Part shown: positions 20,062 to 29,240 of the stretch, piece by piece
Layout of the letters: each line of letters starts with the position of its first letter
How positions within the stretch are numbered: position 1 is the first letter of the stretch
Assembly: GCF_003056055.1 (NCBI RefSeq)
Contig: NZ_PYFP01000006.1
Span: forward strand, 62,001 to 126,000
Direction: 5' to 3'
Source of the DNA: Glaciimonas sp. PCH181
GTDB lineage: Bacteria; Pseudomonadota; Gammaproteobacteria; Burkholderiales; Burkholderiaceae_D
DNA: 64,000 bases
Translations under genes and position numbers: made by a program
The notes under the pieces: generated by a model
Database searches by the model: none
Seen by the model: the letters and a program-made list of their open reading frames with translations, nothing else
What the model was told of the DNA's origin: nothing

Positions 20062-20825
20062 GCACGGCCTCCTGTAATCATGCTGCCAAGATAGGCGCGA
20101 CGCACTCGTTCATCGCTGCGAATGGCGTCCGGCTTGCCTTGCGCCAATATCTGTCCTTGCTGCATCACAGTAATTTGATCCGAAATATCCATCACGATAT
20201 CCATGTTGTGTTCAATCAGCAGCACCGTATAGTTATCCCGCAAACCATGAATCAGACGTTTCATTTCTGCGATGTCGTCAATCCCCATGCCCGATGTCGG
20301 CTCATCCAAAAAGATAATCTTCGGTTGTCCAGCCATCGCCATGCCAACTTCCAGCCGGCGTTGCTGTCCGTGCGACAGTTCTGCAGACAGCCGTTCTGCG
20401 ACCATCTGCAAATTCAGTTGCGTCAGCAATGCATCCGCCATCTCGCACGCCGCCGTCAACGTTTCTGCGCGCCGCCAAGGATTAAAAGCCTGCGCAGGCC
20501 GGCGACCTTGCGCGGCCAGCCGCAGATTTTCTCGCACAGTCAGATTGGGAAACAAACTAGTCACCTGAAACGAACGCGCCAACCCTTTACGTACCCGCTT
20601 ATAACCGGGCAAATGCGCAATCTCTTCACCTTCAATCAAAATGCTACCGCTGGTAATCGGCGTTGTGCCAGTCAGCGTATGAAATAACGTTGTCTTGCCC
20701 GCGCCATTTGGTCCAATCACCGAATGCACGATGCCGGGCATAATATCCAGCGTAATGCTATTCACCGCTGTGAACTTGCCATAGCGTTTAGTCACATTGA
20801 CCGCTTGTAAGATCGGGGTCGTCAT
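20058..20825 (-). CDS. livG: Branched-chain amino acid-type ABC ATPase LivG
   Basis: The 255-aa second ATPase has Walker A GPNGAGKTT (about 38-46), ELSHGQQRRLEVGMA signature (about 150) and Walker B IIFLDEPTSGM (about 170), followed by the C-terminal extension typical of LivG. The signature is SHGQ instead of SGGQ, common in this subfamily. It overlaps its neighbours by 4 bp and 1 bp, showing translational coupling. Confidence 0.93.
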   Translation of the reverse strand: MTTPILQAVNVTKRYGKFTAVNSITLDIMPGIVHSVIGPNGAGKTTLFHTLTGTTPITSGSILIEGEEIAHLPGYKRVRKGLARSFQVTSLFPNLTVRENLRLAAQGRRPAQAFNPWRRAETLTAACEMADALLTQLNLQMVAERLSAELSHGQQRRLEVGMAMAGQPKIIFLDEPTSGMGIDDIAEMKRLIHGLRDNYTVLLIEHNMDIVMDISDQITVMQQGQILAQGKPDAIRSDERVRRAYLGSMITGGRA

Positions 20826-21826
20826 CAGTGCGTCTCCTTGCTAGCAACGCTATTTACAGCTTCGACAGCATCGGCACGCGGTCGCTTCAGGCGTTGCAAT
20901 ATCGACTGCGCAAGACCGTATAAACCTTTGTGCATATACAGACTGACCGCGATTAACAGGAAACCCAGCAACATCAACCAGCGCGGCCATAAGCTGGATA
21001 ACCAGTTACCGATCAGCACATAAAATGCTGCTCCCAGCACCGATGCAAACAGATTGCCGGTGCCGCCGATGACGGTCATGATTAGTATCGATTCGCTGGC
21101 GTGATATTCGATATTCGATAACGGCGCAATGCCCGTCATCATCGCGTGCAGACCACCGGCCAGACCGGTCACAGCGCCGGACAGCACAAAGGCCGCAAGT
21201 TTGAATAACGTGATGTTGTAACCGACCGCGGCGGCCCGGGTTTCATTCTCGCGTATTGCCAGCAAGGTTTGCCCCAATACCGAATCAACCACGCGCTGTA
21301 ACAGCCAGAACATCAGCACAAACACCACAGCCACAAAACTGTAATACTGCCATGGCGTTGTAGTCGGCAATAAGGTCATACCGAGCAGCGACAAGTTGGG
21401 GCGCGGGATATTTAACAGGCCATTATCGCCGCCGGTAATATCCTTTAACGTATAAGCCAGGAAGTAAAACATTTGCGCAAATGCCAACGTCAGCATCACA
21501 AAATAAGTCCCGCGCTGACGAATCGAAAACCAGCCGACCGCCAATGCCACGATTGCCCCGACCAGCATCGCGATCAGCAGCGATGGCAGCAACGACACAT
21601 GCAAATGCAGCAGCGACAGACCGGTTGCATAACTGCCCAAACCCAGAAAAATACCCTGCCCAAATGACATCAGGCCGGTATAACCCAGCAGCAAATTACA
21701 ACCCAACGCCGCCAGCGCAAAAATCAATACTTCCGTCGCCAGCGTGCCAGAACTGACGATCAGCGGCAAGATCAGAACGGTCGCAATGACCAGCAGCGTG
21801 AAGCGATAATGAACGAAGTTTTTCAT
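20825..21826 (-). CDS. livM: Branched-chain amino acid-type ABC permease LivM
   Basis: The 333-aa inner-membrane permease has eight to ten predicted hydrophobic segments and the LivM-type motif GYTGLMSFGQGIFLGLGSYA (about 48-67), plus the ATPase-contact loop with AIRENETRAAAVGYN (about 190). It forms a heterodimeric channel with LivH. Spacing to livH is 11 bp. Confidence 0.92.
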   Translation of the reverse strand: MKNFVHYRFTLLVIATVLILPLIVSSGTLATEVLIFALAALGCNLLLGYTGLMSFGQGIFLGLGSYATGLSLLHLHVSLLPSLLIAMLVGAIVALAVGWFSIRQRGTYFVMLTLAFAQMFYFLAYTLKDITGGDNGLLNIPRPNLSLLGMTLLPTTTPWQYYSFVAVVFVLMFWLLQRVVDSVLGQTLLAIRENETRAAAVGYNITLFKLAAFVLSGAVTGLAGGLHAMMTGIAPLSNIEYHASESILIMTVIGGTGNLFASVLGAAFYVLIGNWLSSLWPRWLMLLGFLLIAVSLYMHKGLYGLAQSILQRLKRPRADAVEAVNSVASKETH

Positions 21827-21837
21827 TCCTAATCTCC

Positions 21838-22698
21838 TCAGCTGGAACGGCCGAACAGGCCGTTAGGACGCAGCAGCATCACAGCAGCCATCGCGACGTA
21901 AATCATCAGATGGGCGCCCTCGGACCAGATCGTGCTCATCAGACTTTGCACAATTCCCACCAAGATTCCGCCAGCAAGCGCGCCAAAAAAACTGCCCAGT
22001 CCGCCGATGACCACCACCACAAAGGCGATACCCAATGCTTCGACGCCCATGAAGGGATCGACCCCGCGTATCGGTGCGGCCAATGCACCTGCCAGCCCCG
22101 CTGTGATTGCGCCGAGCGCAAAAACCAGACTAAAAATGCGGTCTATATTGAGTCCCAGCAACGAGACCATTTCCGTCGATTCACTACCAGCGCGCACGAT
22201 GGCGCCCAGCCGTGTTCCTTCAAGCACCCACCACAACAACAACGCCATGACGGCGGTAACGGCGATGACGAAGAGACGATATTTTGGGAAAATGAAATCA
22301 CCGAACATCACCACGCCCTGCAATATATCGGGCGGCGAAATATTGTTGCCCAGCGGCCCCCAATAGGAAATCACCGCCTCTTGCACAACGAGTGCCAGAC
22401 CGACCGTAAACAAAATATGAAAGTGATGCGGCAGCGCATAGATATGGCGCAATACAAATTTTTCTACGATCCAGGCAAACAGGCCGATGACCAACGGCGC
22501 GACCAGCAACGACCACCAGAAACTCAGTCCCATTTGGCCCAGTTGAAAACTGAAATAAGCGCCAAGAAGATAAAATGCGCCGTGCGAAAAATTGACGAAA
22601 CGCAGTAAGCCAAACACGATGCTCAATCCTACTGCAAGCAGGAAATACAACATGCCGATACCGATGCCGTTTGCGACCTGCAACAGATATATATTCAT
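21838..22698 (-). CDS. livH: Branched-chain amino acid-type ABC permease LivH
   Basis: The 286-aa permease has the LivH signature GLLRFVNFSHGAFYLLGAY (about 30-48) and the coupling-loop motif GAIVRAGSESTEMVSLLG (about 172-190). The membrane-spanning Ala/Gly-rich segments are intact. It is the first permease after the binding protein. Confidence 0.92.
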   Translation of the reverse strand: MNIYLLQVANGIGIGMLYFLLAVGLSIVFGLLRFVNFSHGAFYLLGAYFSFQLGQMGLSFWWSLLVAPLVIGLFAWIVEKFVLRHIYALPHHFHILFTVGLALVVQEAVISYWGPLGNNISPPDILQGVVMFGDFIFPKYRLFVIAVTAVMALLLWWVLEGTRLGAIVRAGSESTEMVSLLGLNIDRIFSLVFALGAITAGLAGALAAPIRGVDPFMGVEALGIAFVVVVIGGLGSFFGALAGGILVGIVQSLMSTIWSEGAHLMIYVAMAAVMLLRPNGLFGRSS

Positions 22699-22809
22699 GA
22701 CACCTCAATACTTGTGATTTGACAGACAGCAGCGACGCGCCATGTCATTGCCATCGCCGCTGTCTTCTTGAAGCTTACTTAAAATTTATTTAAAGCTTAT
22801 TTAAATTTT

Positions 22810-24012
22810 TTAAGCAATCTTGCACATGGTTTTATCCAACGGCAGGAAGGACTTGCCGAACGAAACGATATCCGCGTAATCATTTTTGCTACGCATTTTC
22901 GATTTCGCTTTGCCCTTAAGAAGATAGTAATTTTTGATCACTTGATGATCGCCCTTGCGCAGTTCTTCCGTACCAGTCAGACCTTCGTATTTCATGCCCT
23001 CCATCGCCGCGATTACCGCTTTCGGGTCTGTGCTGTTCGCCTTAATGATCGCGTCCAACACAATCTTGGTGCAAATATAAGAACCGGCAAGACTATAGTT
23101 AGGGTCAATCTTCAACGTCGAATTGACGTAACCAACAAATTCTTTATTGAACGGTGCATCAATCGCGTGCCAGTATTGCGCGCCGAAATACACGCCATCG
23201 CAAATGTCCGCACCCAACGCTTCGAATTGCTCCAGACCAGAGGCCCAAGCCATCAAAATCGTCATATTATTTTTCATACCGAAACTGACCGCCTGACGCA
23301 AAGCATCGGAGGCTTGTGAACCGAAATTCAATAACAGCAATACATCCGGTTTAGCTGCCATCGCGTTGGTCAGATAACCACTGAATTCCTTCTCGGCAAG
23401 CGAGTGATAACTGTTGCCGACGTGCTCAATACCTTTTTCCTTGAAGACTTCTTTCGCAGCATTCAACAGGCCGTCGCCAAACACATATTGCGGTGTAATC
23501 GTGTACCAGCGTTTCGCCTTCGGCAACTTCTCTAATAGTGGGCGCACGGTTTGTCCGATCGCACCGAAAGTCGGCACCGACCAACGAAACGTCGAGCGAT
23601 TACATTCACTGCCCGTGATCTCATCCGCGCCTGCGGTGGTAATAAAAATACTGTTAGATTTTTCGGCTTCTTTGCCCATCGCCAATGATTCCGATGACAA
23701 GATTCCGCCTGCAAAAAAACGCGTACCTTTGTCCACCGCTTCTTGTACTTTACGTACAGCAGTTGCTGGCTTTCCTTCGGTATCGATCGTGGTGTAACTG
23801 AGGCTTTTTCCTAATACTTTGCCATATTTTTGCAGTACCAGCTTCATCCCCATATCTGCATATTTTCCATTTGCGGCGAAGGGACCGGACATCGGCACGG
23901 GACAACCAAATTGAATCGCATCCGATTGTGCAAATACATCACTAAACGATAACGCGCCTGGTGCGGCGAGTGCAGAAAGTCTGAGAAAGTCGCGACGATT
24001 AATCATATTCAC
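22810..24012 (-). CDS. ABC transporter substrate-binding protein, HAAT type
   Basis: The 400-aa periplasmic binding protein is of the leucine/amide family (Peripla_BP_6). The N-terminus has a twin-arginine-like signal (NRRDFLRLSALA, cleavage near AQS at about 29-30). The first lobe shows PMSGPFAANGKYADMGM and the second repeats the fold. It is the promoter-proximal gene of the Liv-M20-M81-EamA operon. Tat-like signals are common in this class, so the export route is inferred only. The ligand is unknown. Confidence 0.9.
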   Translation of the reverse strand: MNMINRRDFLRLSALAAPGALSFSDVFAQSDAIQFGCPVPMSGPFAANGKYADMGMKLVLQKYGKVLGKSLSYTTIDTEGKPATAVRKVQEAVDKGTRFFAGGILSSESLAMGKEAEKSNSIFITTAGADEITGSECNRSTFRWSVPTFGAIGQTVRPLLEKLPKAKRWYTITPQYVFGDGLLNAAKEVFKEKGIEHVGNSYHSLAEKEFSGYLTNAMAAKPDVLLLLNFGSQASDALRQAVSFGMKNNMTILMAWASGLEQFEALGADICDGVYFGAQYWHAIDAPFNKEFVGYVNSTLKIDPNYSLAGSYICTKIVLDAIIKANSTDPKAVIAAMEGMKYEGLTGTEELRKGDHQVIKNYYLLKGKAKSKMRSKNDYADIVSFGKSFLPLDKTMCKIA

Positions 24013-24272
24013 ATCTCCAAAAATGACAGTTCATAAAAAGCTTACATCTACAAATATTTATAGCAATTTCTATGCCCACGATAAATAAAAAATTGGCATA
24101 AAACACTATTTACATTTCATACGCAGACAGGCGAAATTACACAACACGTACGAGAATAAAAGCAGTGTCAAGAGGAGGAAAAACAGAAGGGGAAATCAGA
24201 AAATCGTCGGGACGTAGTACAACATGGCGCTGATAAAACATGGTGTCTCCTGCTGGTTTAAGGTCTGGGTCC

Positions 24273-24379
24273 TGCTTTATATTTTTTATGGTCTTTTGAT
24301 GCGCTGAAATTCTGAACTTTATACGTTATTTAGTATTTATTTTTCATATCGCAGTATGCCGTGCTTTATATTTTTTATG
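24273..24379. repeat. 18-bp direct repeat pair
   Basis: TGCTTTATATTTTTTATG occurs at 24273-24290 and again at 24362-24379, 89 bp apart in the same orientation, with unrelated sequence on either side. A perfect 18-bp match within 110 bp is not expected by chance even in AT-rich DNA. It could be a pair of regulator sites or a trace of a small duplication. Confidence 0.85.
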
Positions 24380-24570
24380 TCATCAATTGATGTCTATTTT
24401 TTTAATACCTCTTTCGTTTAGTCATTAACACTGCTCTAAAAAAATCCACATAAAGGTGCGTACTTTAAGGTTACTGCACCATGTTGCACGCCACTTCACC
24501 AACAAATTGCAGTAATAAATATTCGCTAAAAAAAATCAAAAACGATCAAAAAATATGCTGCTGAAAAATA

Positions 24571-24612
24571 AAAAAAGTACGACATAAAAATAACTTCATG
24601 CCGTACTTTTTT
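24571..24612. terminator. Terminator downstream of mmsA
   Basis: AAAAAAGTACG (24571-24581) and CGTACTTTTTT (24602-24612) form a perfect 11-bp inverted repeat with a 20-nt loop. On the minus strand it follows the mmsA stop by about 27 bp and ends in a T6 tract, so it should separate mmsA from the ABC operon. Confidence 0.75.
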
Positions 24613-24639
24613 ATCCTGCTGCACCTAACGCATTGCCCG

Positions 24640-26142
24640 TTATTTCATTTGCGGAAACGCGAATTCCGCGCCTGCGCTAGCTGTATTTGGCCAGCGCTGC
24701 ATCACTGCTTTATGACGTGTATAAAAGCGCACACCTTCAGGTCCATAAATGTGATGATCGCCAAACATACTGCGCTTCCAACCACCGAAACTATTAAACG
24801 CCATCGGTACTGGCAATGGCACATTCACCCCTACCATTCCACACTGAATTTGTCGCACAAATTCGCGAGCAACACCGCCATCGCGCGTAAATACAGCAAC
24901 GCCGTTTCCATACTCATGGGCGTTAATTAATTTAACTGCGCTAGCGACATCGGCCACCCGCAATACGCTTAGTACCGGACCAAAAATCTCTTCCTTATAA
25001 ATCGACATTTCCGGTGTCACGTGATCGAACAAAGTACCGCCGACGAAGAAGCCTTCATCAAGTCCATCAACTTTATGTCCGCGACCATCGACGACCAACG
25101 TTGCTCCCTCTTCCACGCCTTGACCGATCAGACGCTCGATGCGTTGTTTGGCAGCGGCGGAAACGACTGGCCCCATTTCGGCATCTTTATCCATACCGTC
25201 TTTTACTTTTAAAGCGCGCGTGCGTTCGGTCAATGCGGCAACCAATTTGTCGCCAGCATCGCCAACCGCGACGGCCACAGAAATCGCCATGCAACGTTCA
25301 CCGGCGGAGCCGTAAGCCGCGCCGATCAATGCATCAATCGCCATTTGCATATCGGCATCCGGCATCACTACCATATGATTTTTTGCACCGCCCAATGCTT
25401 GTACGCGCTTGCCTTGAGCGCAGCCTCTGGCATAGATCGATTCAGCAATTGGCGTAGAGCCGACAAAGCTAATTGCTTGCACATCGGGATGATCAATCAA
25501 CGCATCAACAGTCGTTTTATCGCCCTGAATAACGTTGAAAACACCGTCTGGCAAACCGGCTTGTTTTAGCATATCGGCCTGCATCAACGAGGTCGATGGA
25601 TCGCGCTCGGATGGTTTCAAGATAAACGTATTGCCGCAAGCCAGCGCAATCGGAAACATCCACATCGGCACCATTACCGGAAAATTAAATGGCGTAATAC
25701 CTGCGACCACGCCCAGCGGCTGACGCATGGACCAGGCATCGATACCGCGTGCGATCTGATCAGTAAACTCACCTTTCAGCAATTGCGGAATACCGACAGC
25801 GAACTCGATGATTTCAATACCGCGTGCAACCTCACCTTGCGCATCGGCAAAAGTCTTGCCATGTTCACGCGTCAGCACGGCGGCAAATTCATCGGCATGA
25901 AGTTGCATCAGTTGCAGATAACGAAATAACACGCGGGCACGCGCCAGCGGCGGCGTATTCGACCACGATGGAAAAGCAGCGCTGGCGGCAGCGACAGCCG
26001 CATCCACTTCTTGCACCGTACCCAGCGCTACTTGCGCCACTGGCTTACCGAGCGCTGGATTAAAGACATCGGCATATTTCCCGCTTTGCGTATCGACCAC
26101 CTGGCCGTTGATAAAGTGAGAAACGATAGGGAGTTGCGACAT
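24640..26142 (-). CDS. mmsA: CoA-acylating methylmalonate/malonate-semialdehyde dehydrogenase
   Basis: MmsA oxidises malonate semialdehyde to acetyl-CoA, or methylmalonate semialdehyde to propionyl-CoA, with NAD and CoA. The start at 26142 ([13 protein letters not shown]) is preferred to the in-frame ATG five codons earlier. The 500-aa product has the aldehyde-dehydrogenase cofactor segment [14 protein letters not shown] (about 150), [15 protein letters not shown] (about 230), the family-specific LGGAKNH where other ALDHs have a Glu, and the nucleophile in GERCMAIS (about 285). It sits directly downstream of the aminotransferase that makes its substrate. Confidence 0.95.
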   Translation of the reverse strand: MSQLPIVSHFINGQVVDTQSGKYADVFNPALGKPVAQVALGTVQEVDAAVAAASAAFPSWSNTPPLARARVLFRYLQLMQLHADEFAAVLTREHGKTFADAQGEVARGIEIIEFAVGIPQLLKGEFTDQIARGIDAWSMRQPLGVVAGITPFNFPVMVPMWMFPIALACGNTFILKPSERDPSTSLMQADMLKQAGLPDGVFNVIQGDKTTVDALIDHPDVQAISFVGSTPIAESIYARGCAQGKRVQALGGAKNHMVVMPDADMQMAIDALIGAAYGSAGERCMAISVAVAVGDAGDKLVAALTERTRALKVKDGMDKDAEMGPVVSAAAKQRIERLIGQGVEEGATLVVDGRGHKVDGLDEGFFVGGTLFDHVTPEMSIYKEEIFGPVLSVLRVADVASAVKLINAHEYGNGVAVFTRDGGVAREFVRQIQCGMVGVNVPLPVPMAFNSFGGWKRSMFGDHHIYGPEGVRFYTRHKAVMQRWPNTASAGAEFAFPQMK

Positions 26143-26209
26143 TATTATTCCGTTCATTCAATGATATTTTTTAGAGATTTCAACATCCTGCAGTGCGTAT
26201 TTACAACGC

Positions 26210-27529
26210 TCAGGCAAGTGTTTTAAGGATGCTGGCAAGCTTGCCGATCAACTCGTCGATATGTTTCTTTTCCAGTACCAACGGTGGTGACAGCGCGATG
26301 ATATCGCCCGTCGTGCGGACTAAAATACCTTCATCGAACGCCTGTTTGAATGCGGAGAAAGCACGTGCGCCGGGCTTACCTGGAATCGTCGCCAATTCAA
26401 TTCCGGCGATTAAACCGATGCTGCGAATATCGACTACGTGCGGTAAACCTCGCAACGAATGGACCGCATCTTCCCAATATCCGGCAACGCTTTTTGCATT
26501 TTCCAGCACGCCATCGTTTTCAAAAATCTCCAGCGATGCCAGAGCCGCAGCGCACGCCAGCGGATGACCGGAGTAGGTGTAGCCGTGGAACAACTCTATG
26601 CCCGCAGGACCGTCCATGAAGGCGTCATAGATGTGCTGCTTAACAAAGACTGCGCCCATCGGTACTACCCCGTTGGTCAAACCCTTTGCGGTGGTCACCA
26701 TATCCGGTTCCACATCGAAATAGTCGAAAGCAAACGGCGTTGTGAGGCGACCAAAGCCGGTAATAACTTCATCAAAAATCAGCAAAATGCCGTGCTTGGT
26801 ACAGATTTCGCGCAACTTTTGCAGATAGCCTTTTGGCGGGACTAAAACGCCGGTTGAGCCAGCGACCGGCTCAACAATCACGGCCGCGATGTTGGATGCA
26901 TCATGCAAGGCGACGATGCGCTCTAAATCCTCAGCCAGATGGCCGCCCCATTCAGGCTCGCCTTTGGTGTAGGCGTTTTGTTCAAGATTATGCGTATGCG
27001 GCAGATGATCGACACCGGTCAGCAATGAACCGAAACTTTTGCGGTTACCTGAAATACCGCCAACCGAAATGCCGCCAAAACCCACGCCGTGATAGCCGCG
27101 TTCGCGCCCGATCAAACGCGTACGCGTGCCATCGCCACGGGCACGGTGATAAGCAATCGCCATCTTCAGCGCAGTATCGACCGATTCAGAGCCGGAATTG
27201 GTGTAAAACACTTTGCTGAAGCGGTTATTAGTGTATTGCTTGAGACGCTCGGCCAGCTCAAAAGCAGTCGGATGACCCATCTGAAATGTCGGCGCAAAAT
27301 CCAGCTTGGCAATCATTTCCTGCACGGCTTTGACGATTTTTGGTTGCGCATGACCCAGCGGCACGCACCACAAACCGGCCGTACCATCCAGAATCTGACG
27401 TCCATTTACATCCTGATAATACATACCGGCAGCTGAGGCCAATAGGCGCGGCGCCTCTTTAAAGTCCCGATTTGCCGTGAATGGCATCCAGAAAGCAGAC
27501 AGATCGGCAGGGCTGGTTGTAGTAGTCAT
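26210..27529 (-). CDS. aptA: Omega-amino acid (beta-alanine):pyruvate aminotransferase
   Basis: This class III PLP aminotransferase converts beta-alanine and pyruvate to malonate semialdehyde and alanine. The 439-aa product begins at MTTTTSPADLSAFWMPFT, where the FWMPFTANRDFK segment is typical of beta-alanine:pyruvate transaminases. Other marks are YTNSGSESVDTALK (about 115), the PLP-binding IFDEVITGFGR (about 257) and the Schiff-base Lys in TTAKGLTNG (about 287). It forms a two-gene operon with mmsA and is divergent from a MocR gene. Equivalent names are bauA and oapT. Confidence 0.93.
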   Translation of the reverse strand: MTTTTSPADLSAFWMPFTANRDFKEAPRLLASAAGMYYQDVNGRQILDGTAGLWCVPLGHAQPKIVKAVQEMIAKLDFAPTFQMGHPTAFELAERLKQYTNNRFSKVFYTNSGSESVDTALKMAIAYHRARGDGTRTRLIGRERGYHGVGFGGISVGGISGNRKSFGSLLTGVDHLPHTHNLEQNAYTKGEPEWGGHLAEDLERIVALHDASNIAAVIVEPVAGSTGVLVPPKGYLQKLREICTKHGILLIFDEVITGFGRLTTPFAFDYFDVEPDMVTTAKGLTNGVVPMGAVFVKQHIYDAFMDGPAGIELFHGYTYSGHPLACAAALASLEIFENDGVLENAKSVAGYWEDAVHSLRGLPHVVDIRSIGLIAGIELATIPGKPGARAFSAFKQAFDEGILVRTTGDIIALSPPLVLEKKHIDELIGKLASILKTLA

Positions 27530-27672
27530 TGCGCGCACCTTTGGTGAGGATTAGTTGGTTGTTTCAAGTGAATTCATTATTGCGAGACACGTCGGATATT
27601 GTTAGATACACTTTCGCTATAGTTCAAAAACTGTATTGCTCACTTCAGCCATTTTGTGTATTGCGTATTGCA

Positions 27673-27727
27673 GTAATAACGTTGCAATATCGTTCCAATA
27701 GCATCGCAATATCGTCGCAATAACGTT
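27673..27727. promoter_or_regulatory. Five tandem 11-bp direct repeats: probable MocR operator
   Basis: Five consecutive 11-bp units start at 27673, 27684, 27695, 27706 and 27717, with consensus GCAATAWCGTT. Units one, two, four and five differ at one or two positions; the third (CCAATAGCATC) is weaker. They are phased near one helical turn, so bound proteins would sit on one DNA face. Inverted-orientation half-sites (TATTGC at 27634 and ATTATTGC near 27577) lie on the aptA side. The array ends 52 bp before the mocR ATG. MocR/GntR proteins are known to bind direct repeats in divergent promoters. Confidence 0.8.
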
Positions 27728-27779
27728 GTGACAACTTTTTTGCCTCGCGCTATCCGCCCGCCCCCTCATTGGAGCAACT

Positions 27780-29222
27780 ATGAAGCAAGCCCGCGCCAAA
27801 CCGATTCAATTAACTTTGGACCGACTTTCTCCGAACGGTTTGGTCGATCAAATTTCGGCCGGTCTGACGCAATTGATTTCGCAAGGGATGCTGCGGTCCG
27901 GTGAACGATTGCCCTCGGTACGCCAATTCGGCATCGATCAGGGCGTCGGCACCTCGACCGTTGTTGAAGCTTATGAACGTCTAGTCGCCAAAGGCCTGTT
28001 GGCTGCGCGGCGCGGCGCGGGCTTCTTTATTGCCTATCAATCTTCACCAACGCTGCCAGTTCCGGTATTTAATCCACCGGAGCCGGTCATCGATTCGGCT
28101 TGGTTGCTATCAGAGATGTTCGCGGATGAACGCGTCCCGATTAAAGCAGGATGTGGCTGGCTGCCCGGAAAATGGCTGAATGATGAAGGCTTGCATCAGG
28201 CTGAGCGCCGCATCATTCGCGCTCCCGGCGCGCAACAGGTCGGCTATGGCCACCCTTACGGCTACGTGCCGCTACGACAGACTATTAGCCAGTTTCTGAC
28301 CCATTGGTCGCTCGACGTGCCGGTCGATCACATCCTGACCACGCATGGGGCCACGCAGGCGCTAGATTTGATTATCCGAACCATGGTCAAGCGCGGCGAT
28401 ACCGTGTTCGTCGACGATCCGGGTTACTGCAATCTGATTGCGATGCTGCGGATGGCTGATGTCAACGTTATCGGCATCCCGCGCACCCCCAGCGGGATTG
28501 ATGCAGAAACGTTAGAAAACCTTGCACGCATCCATAAACCGATTTTGTATTTCACCACTAGCGTATTGCACAATCCCACCGGTACTTCCTATACGCCAGC
28601 ATGCGCAATGCGGGTGTTACAGGCGGCGGAAAGACATGGCTTTTGGGTAGTTGAAGACGATATTTTCCGAGAACTGGGACAGCCTAACGATCCCATGCTG
28701 GCCGCGTTAGATGGTTTGCAACGGGTGATCTATGTCGGCAGTTTTTCGAAAACGGTCGCGCCATCGCTACGCCTTGGTTACATCGCTTGTCAGCGCGAAT
28801 TGGCGCGGCAATTGGTCCATACCAAAATGGTGTTGACGCTGACCAACTCTGAAATTACCGAGCGTCTGGTGCATAGCGTGCTCACAGAAGGCCATCATCG
28901 TCGTCACGTCGATAACCTGTCGGCGTCGCTATTAAATGCCCAGGCGCGTGTCAATGCGCGGCTGATCGAGGCGGGATTAACCCCCTTTGCAACGCCACGC
29001 GGCGGTATGTTTTCGTGGGCAAAATTTGATCAGAGCGGCGGCACCAGCGCCAAGCGCCAAAACTTATCTGCTCGCGATATTGCCGATCTTGCACGGCAAA
29101 AAGGAATTTGGCTGGCACCCGGCGATTTCTTTCACATGACGCCGCCTGAGCAAGTATGGTTTCGCTTCAATGTGGCGTATTCGGATGTGCCCGAACTGGT
29201 CAATTTTTTCCGGGCGTTGTGA
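27780..29222 (+). CDS. MocR-type GntR regulator with aminotransferase domain
   Basis: The 480-aa regulator joins an N-terminal winged-helix GntR domain (about 12-80: QLISQGMLRSGERLPSVRQFG, VGTSTVVEAYERL) to a type I PLP aminotransferase-like domain (about 115-475). The latter keeps the Asn/Tyr pocket (VLHNPTGTSY, about 265), an Asp-containing WVVEDDIFREL (about 297) and a Schiff-base Lys in VGSFSKTVAPSLRLGY (about 325), so it likely binds PLP and senses an amino compound. A GGAG site precedes the ATG. It is divergent from aptA-mmsA and most probably controls them. Confidence 0.93.
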   Translation: MKQARAKPIQLTLDRLSPNGLVDQISAGLTQLISQGMLRSGERLPSVRQFGIDQGVGTSTVVEAYERLVAKGLLAARRGAGFFIAYQSSPTLPVPVFNPPEPVIDSAWLLSEMFADERVPIKAGCGWLPGKWLNDEGLHQAERRIIRAPGAQQVGYGHPYGYVPLRQTISQFLTHWSLDVPVDHILTTHGATQALDLIIRTMVKRGDTVFVDDPGYCNLIAMLRMADVNVIGIPRTPSGIDAETLENLARIHKPILYFTTSVLHNPTGTSYTPACAMRVLQAAERHGFWVVEDDIFRELGQPNDPMLAALDGLQRVIYVGSFSKTVAPSLRLGYIACQRELARQLVHTKMVLTLTNSEITERLVHSVLTEGHHRRHVDNLSASLLNAQARVNARLIEAGLTPFATPRGGMFSWAKFDQSGGTSAKRQNLSARDIADLARQKGIWLAPGDFFHMTPPEQVWFRFNVAYSDVPELVNFFRAL

Positions 29223-29240
29223 GTATCGACCAAGCTTCCT

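Larger units (their letters stand above)
24013..24639. other. Long AT-rich intergenic region upstream of the ABC operon
   Basis: About 560 bp separate the binding-protein start from the mmsA terminator, far more than elsewhere in this compact window. I find no credible gene in any frame. It holds an 18-bp direct repeat (24273 and 24362), many homopolymeric A/T runs and, at 24506-24518, a 13-bp word also found in the MocR intergenic region. The promoter and control sites of the ABC operon must lie here. Confidence 0.7.

Noticed and set aside
21910..22608. Plus-strand open frame of 232 codons opposite livH
   Set aside because: His/Gln/Arg-rich shadow of a membrane protein gene.
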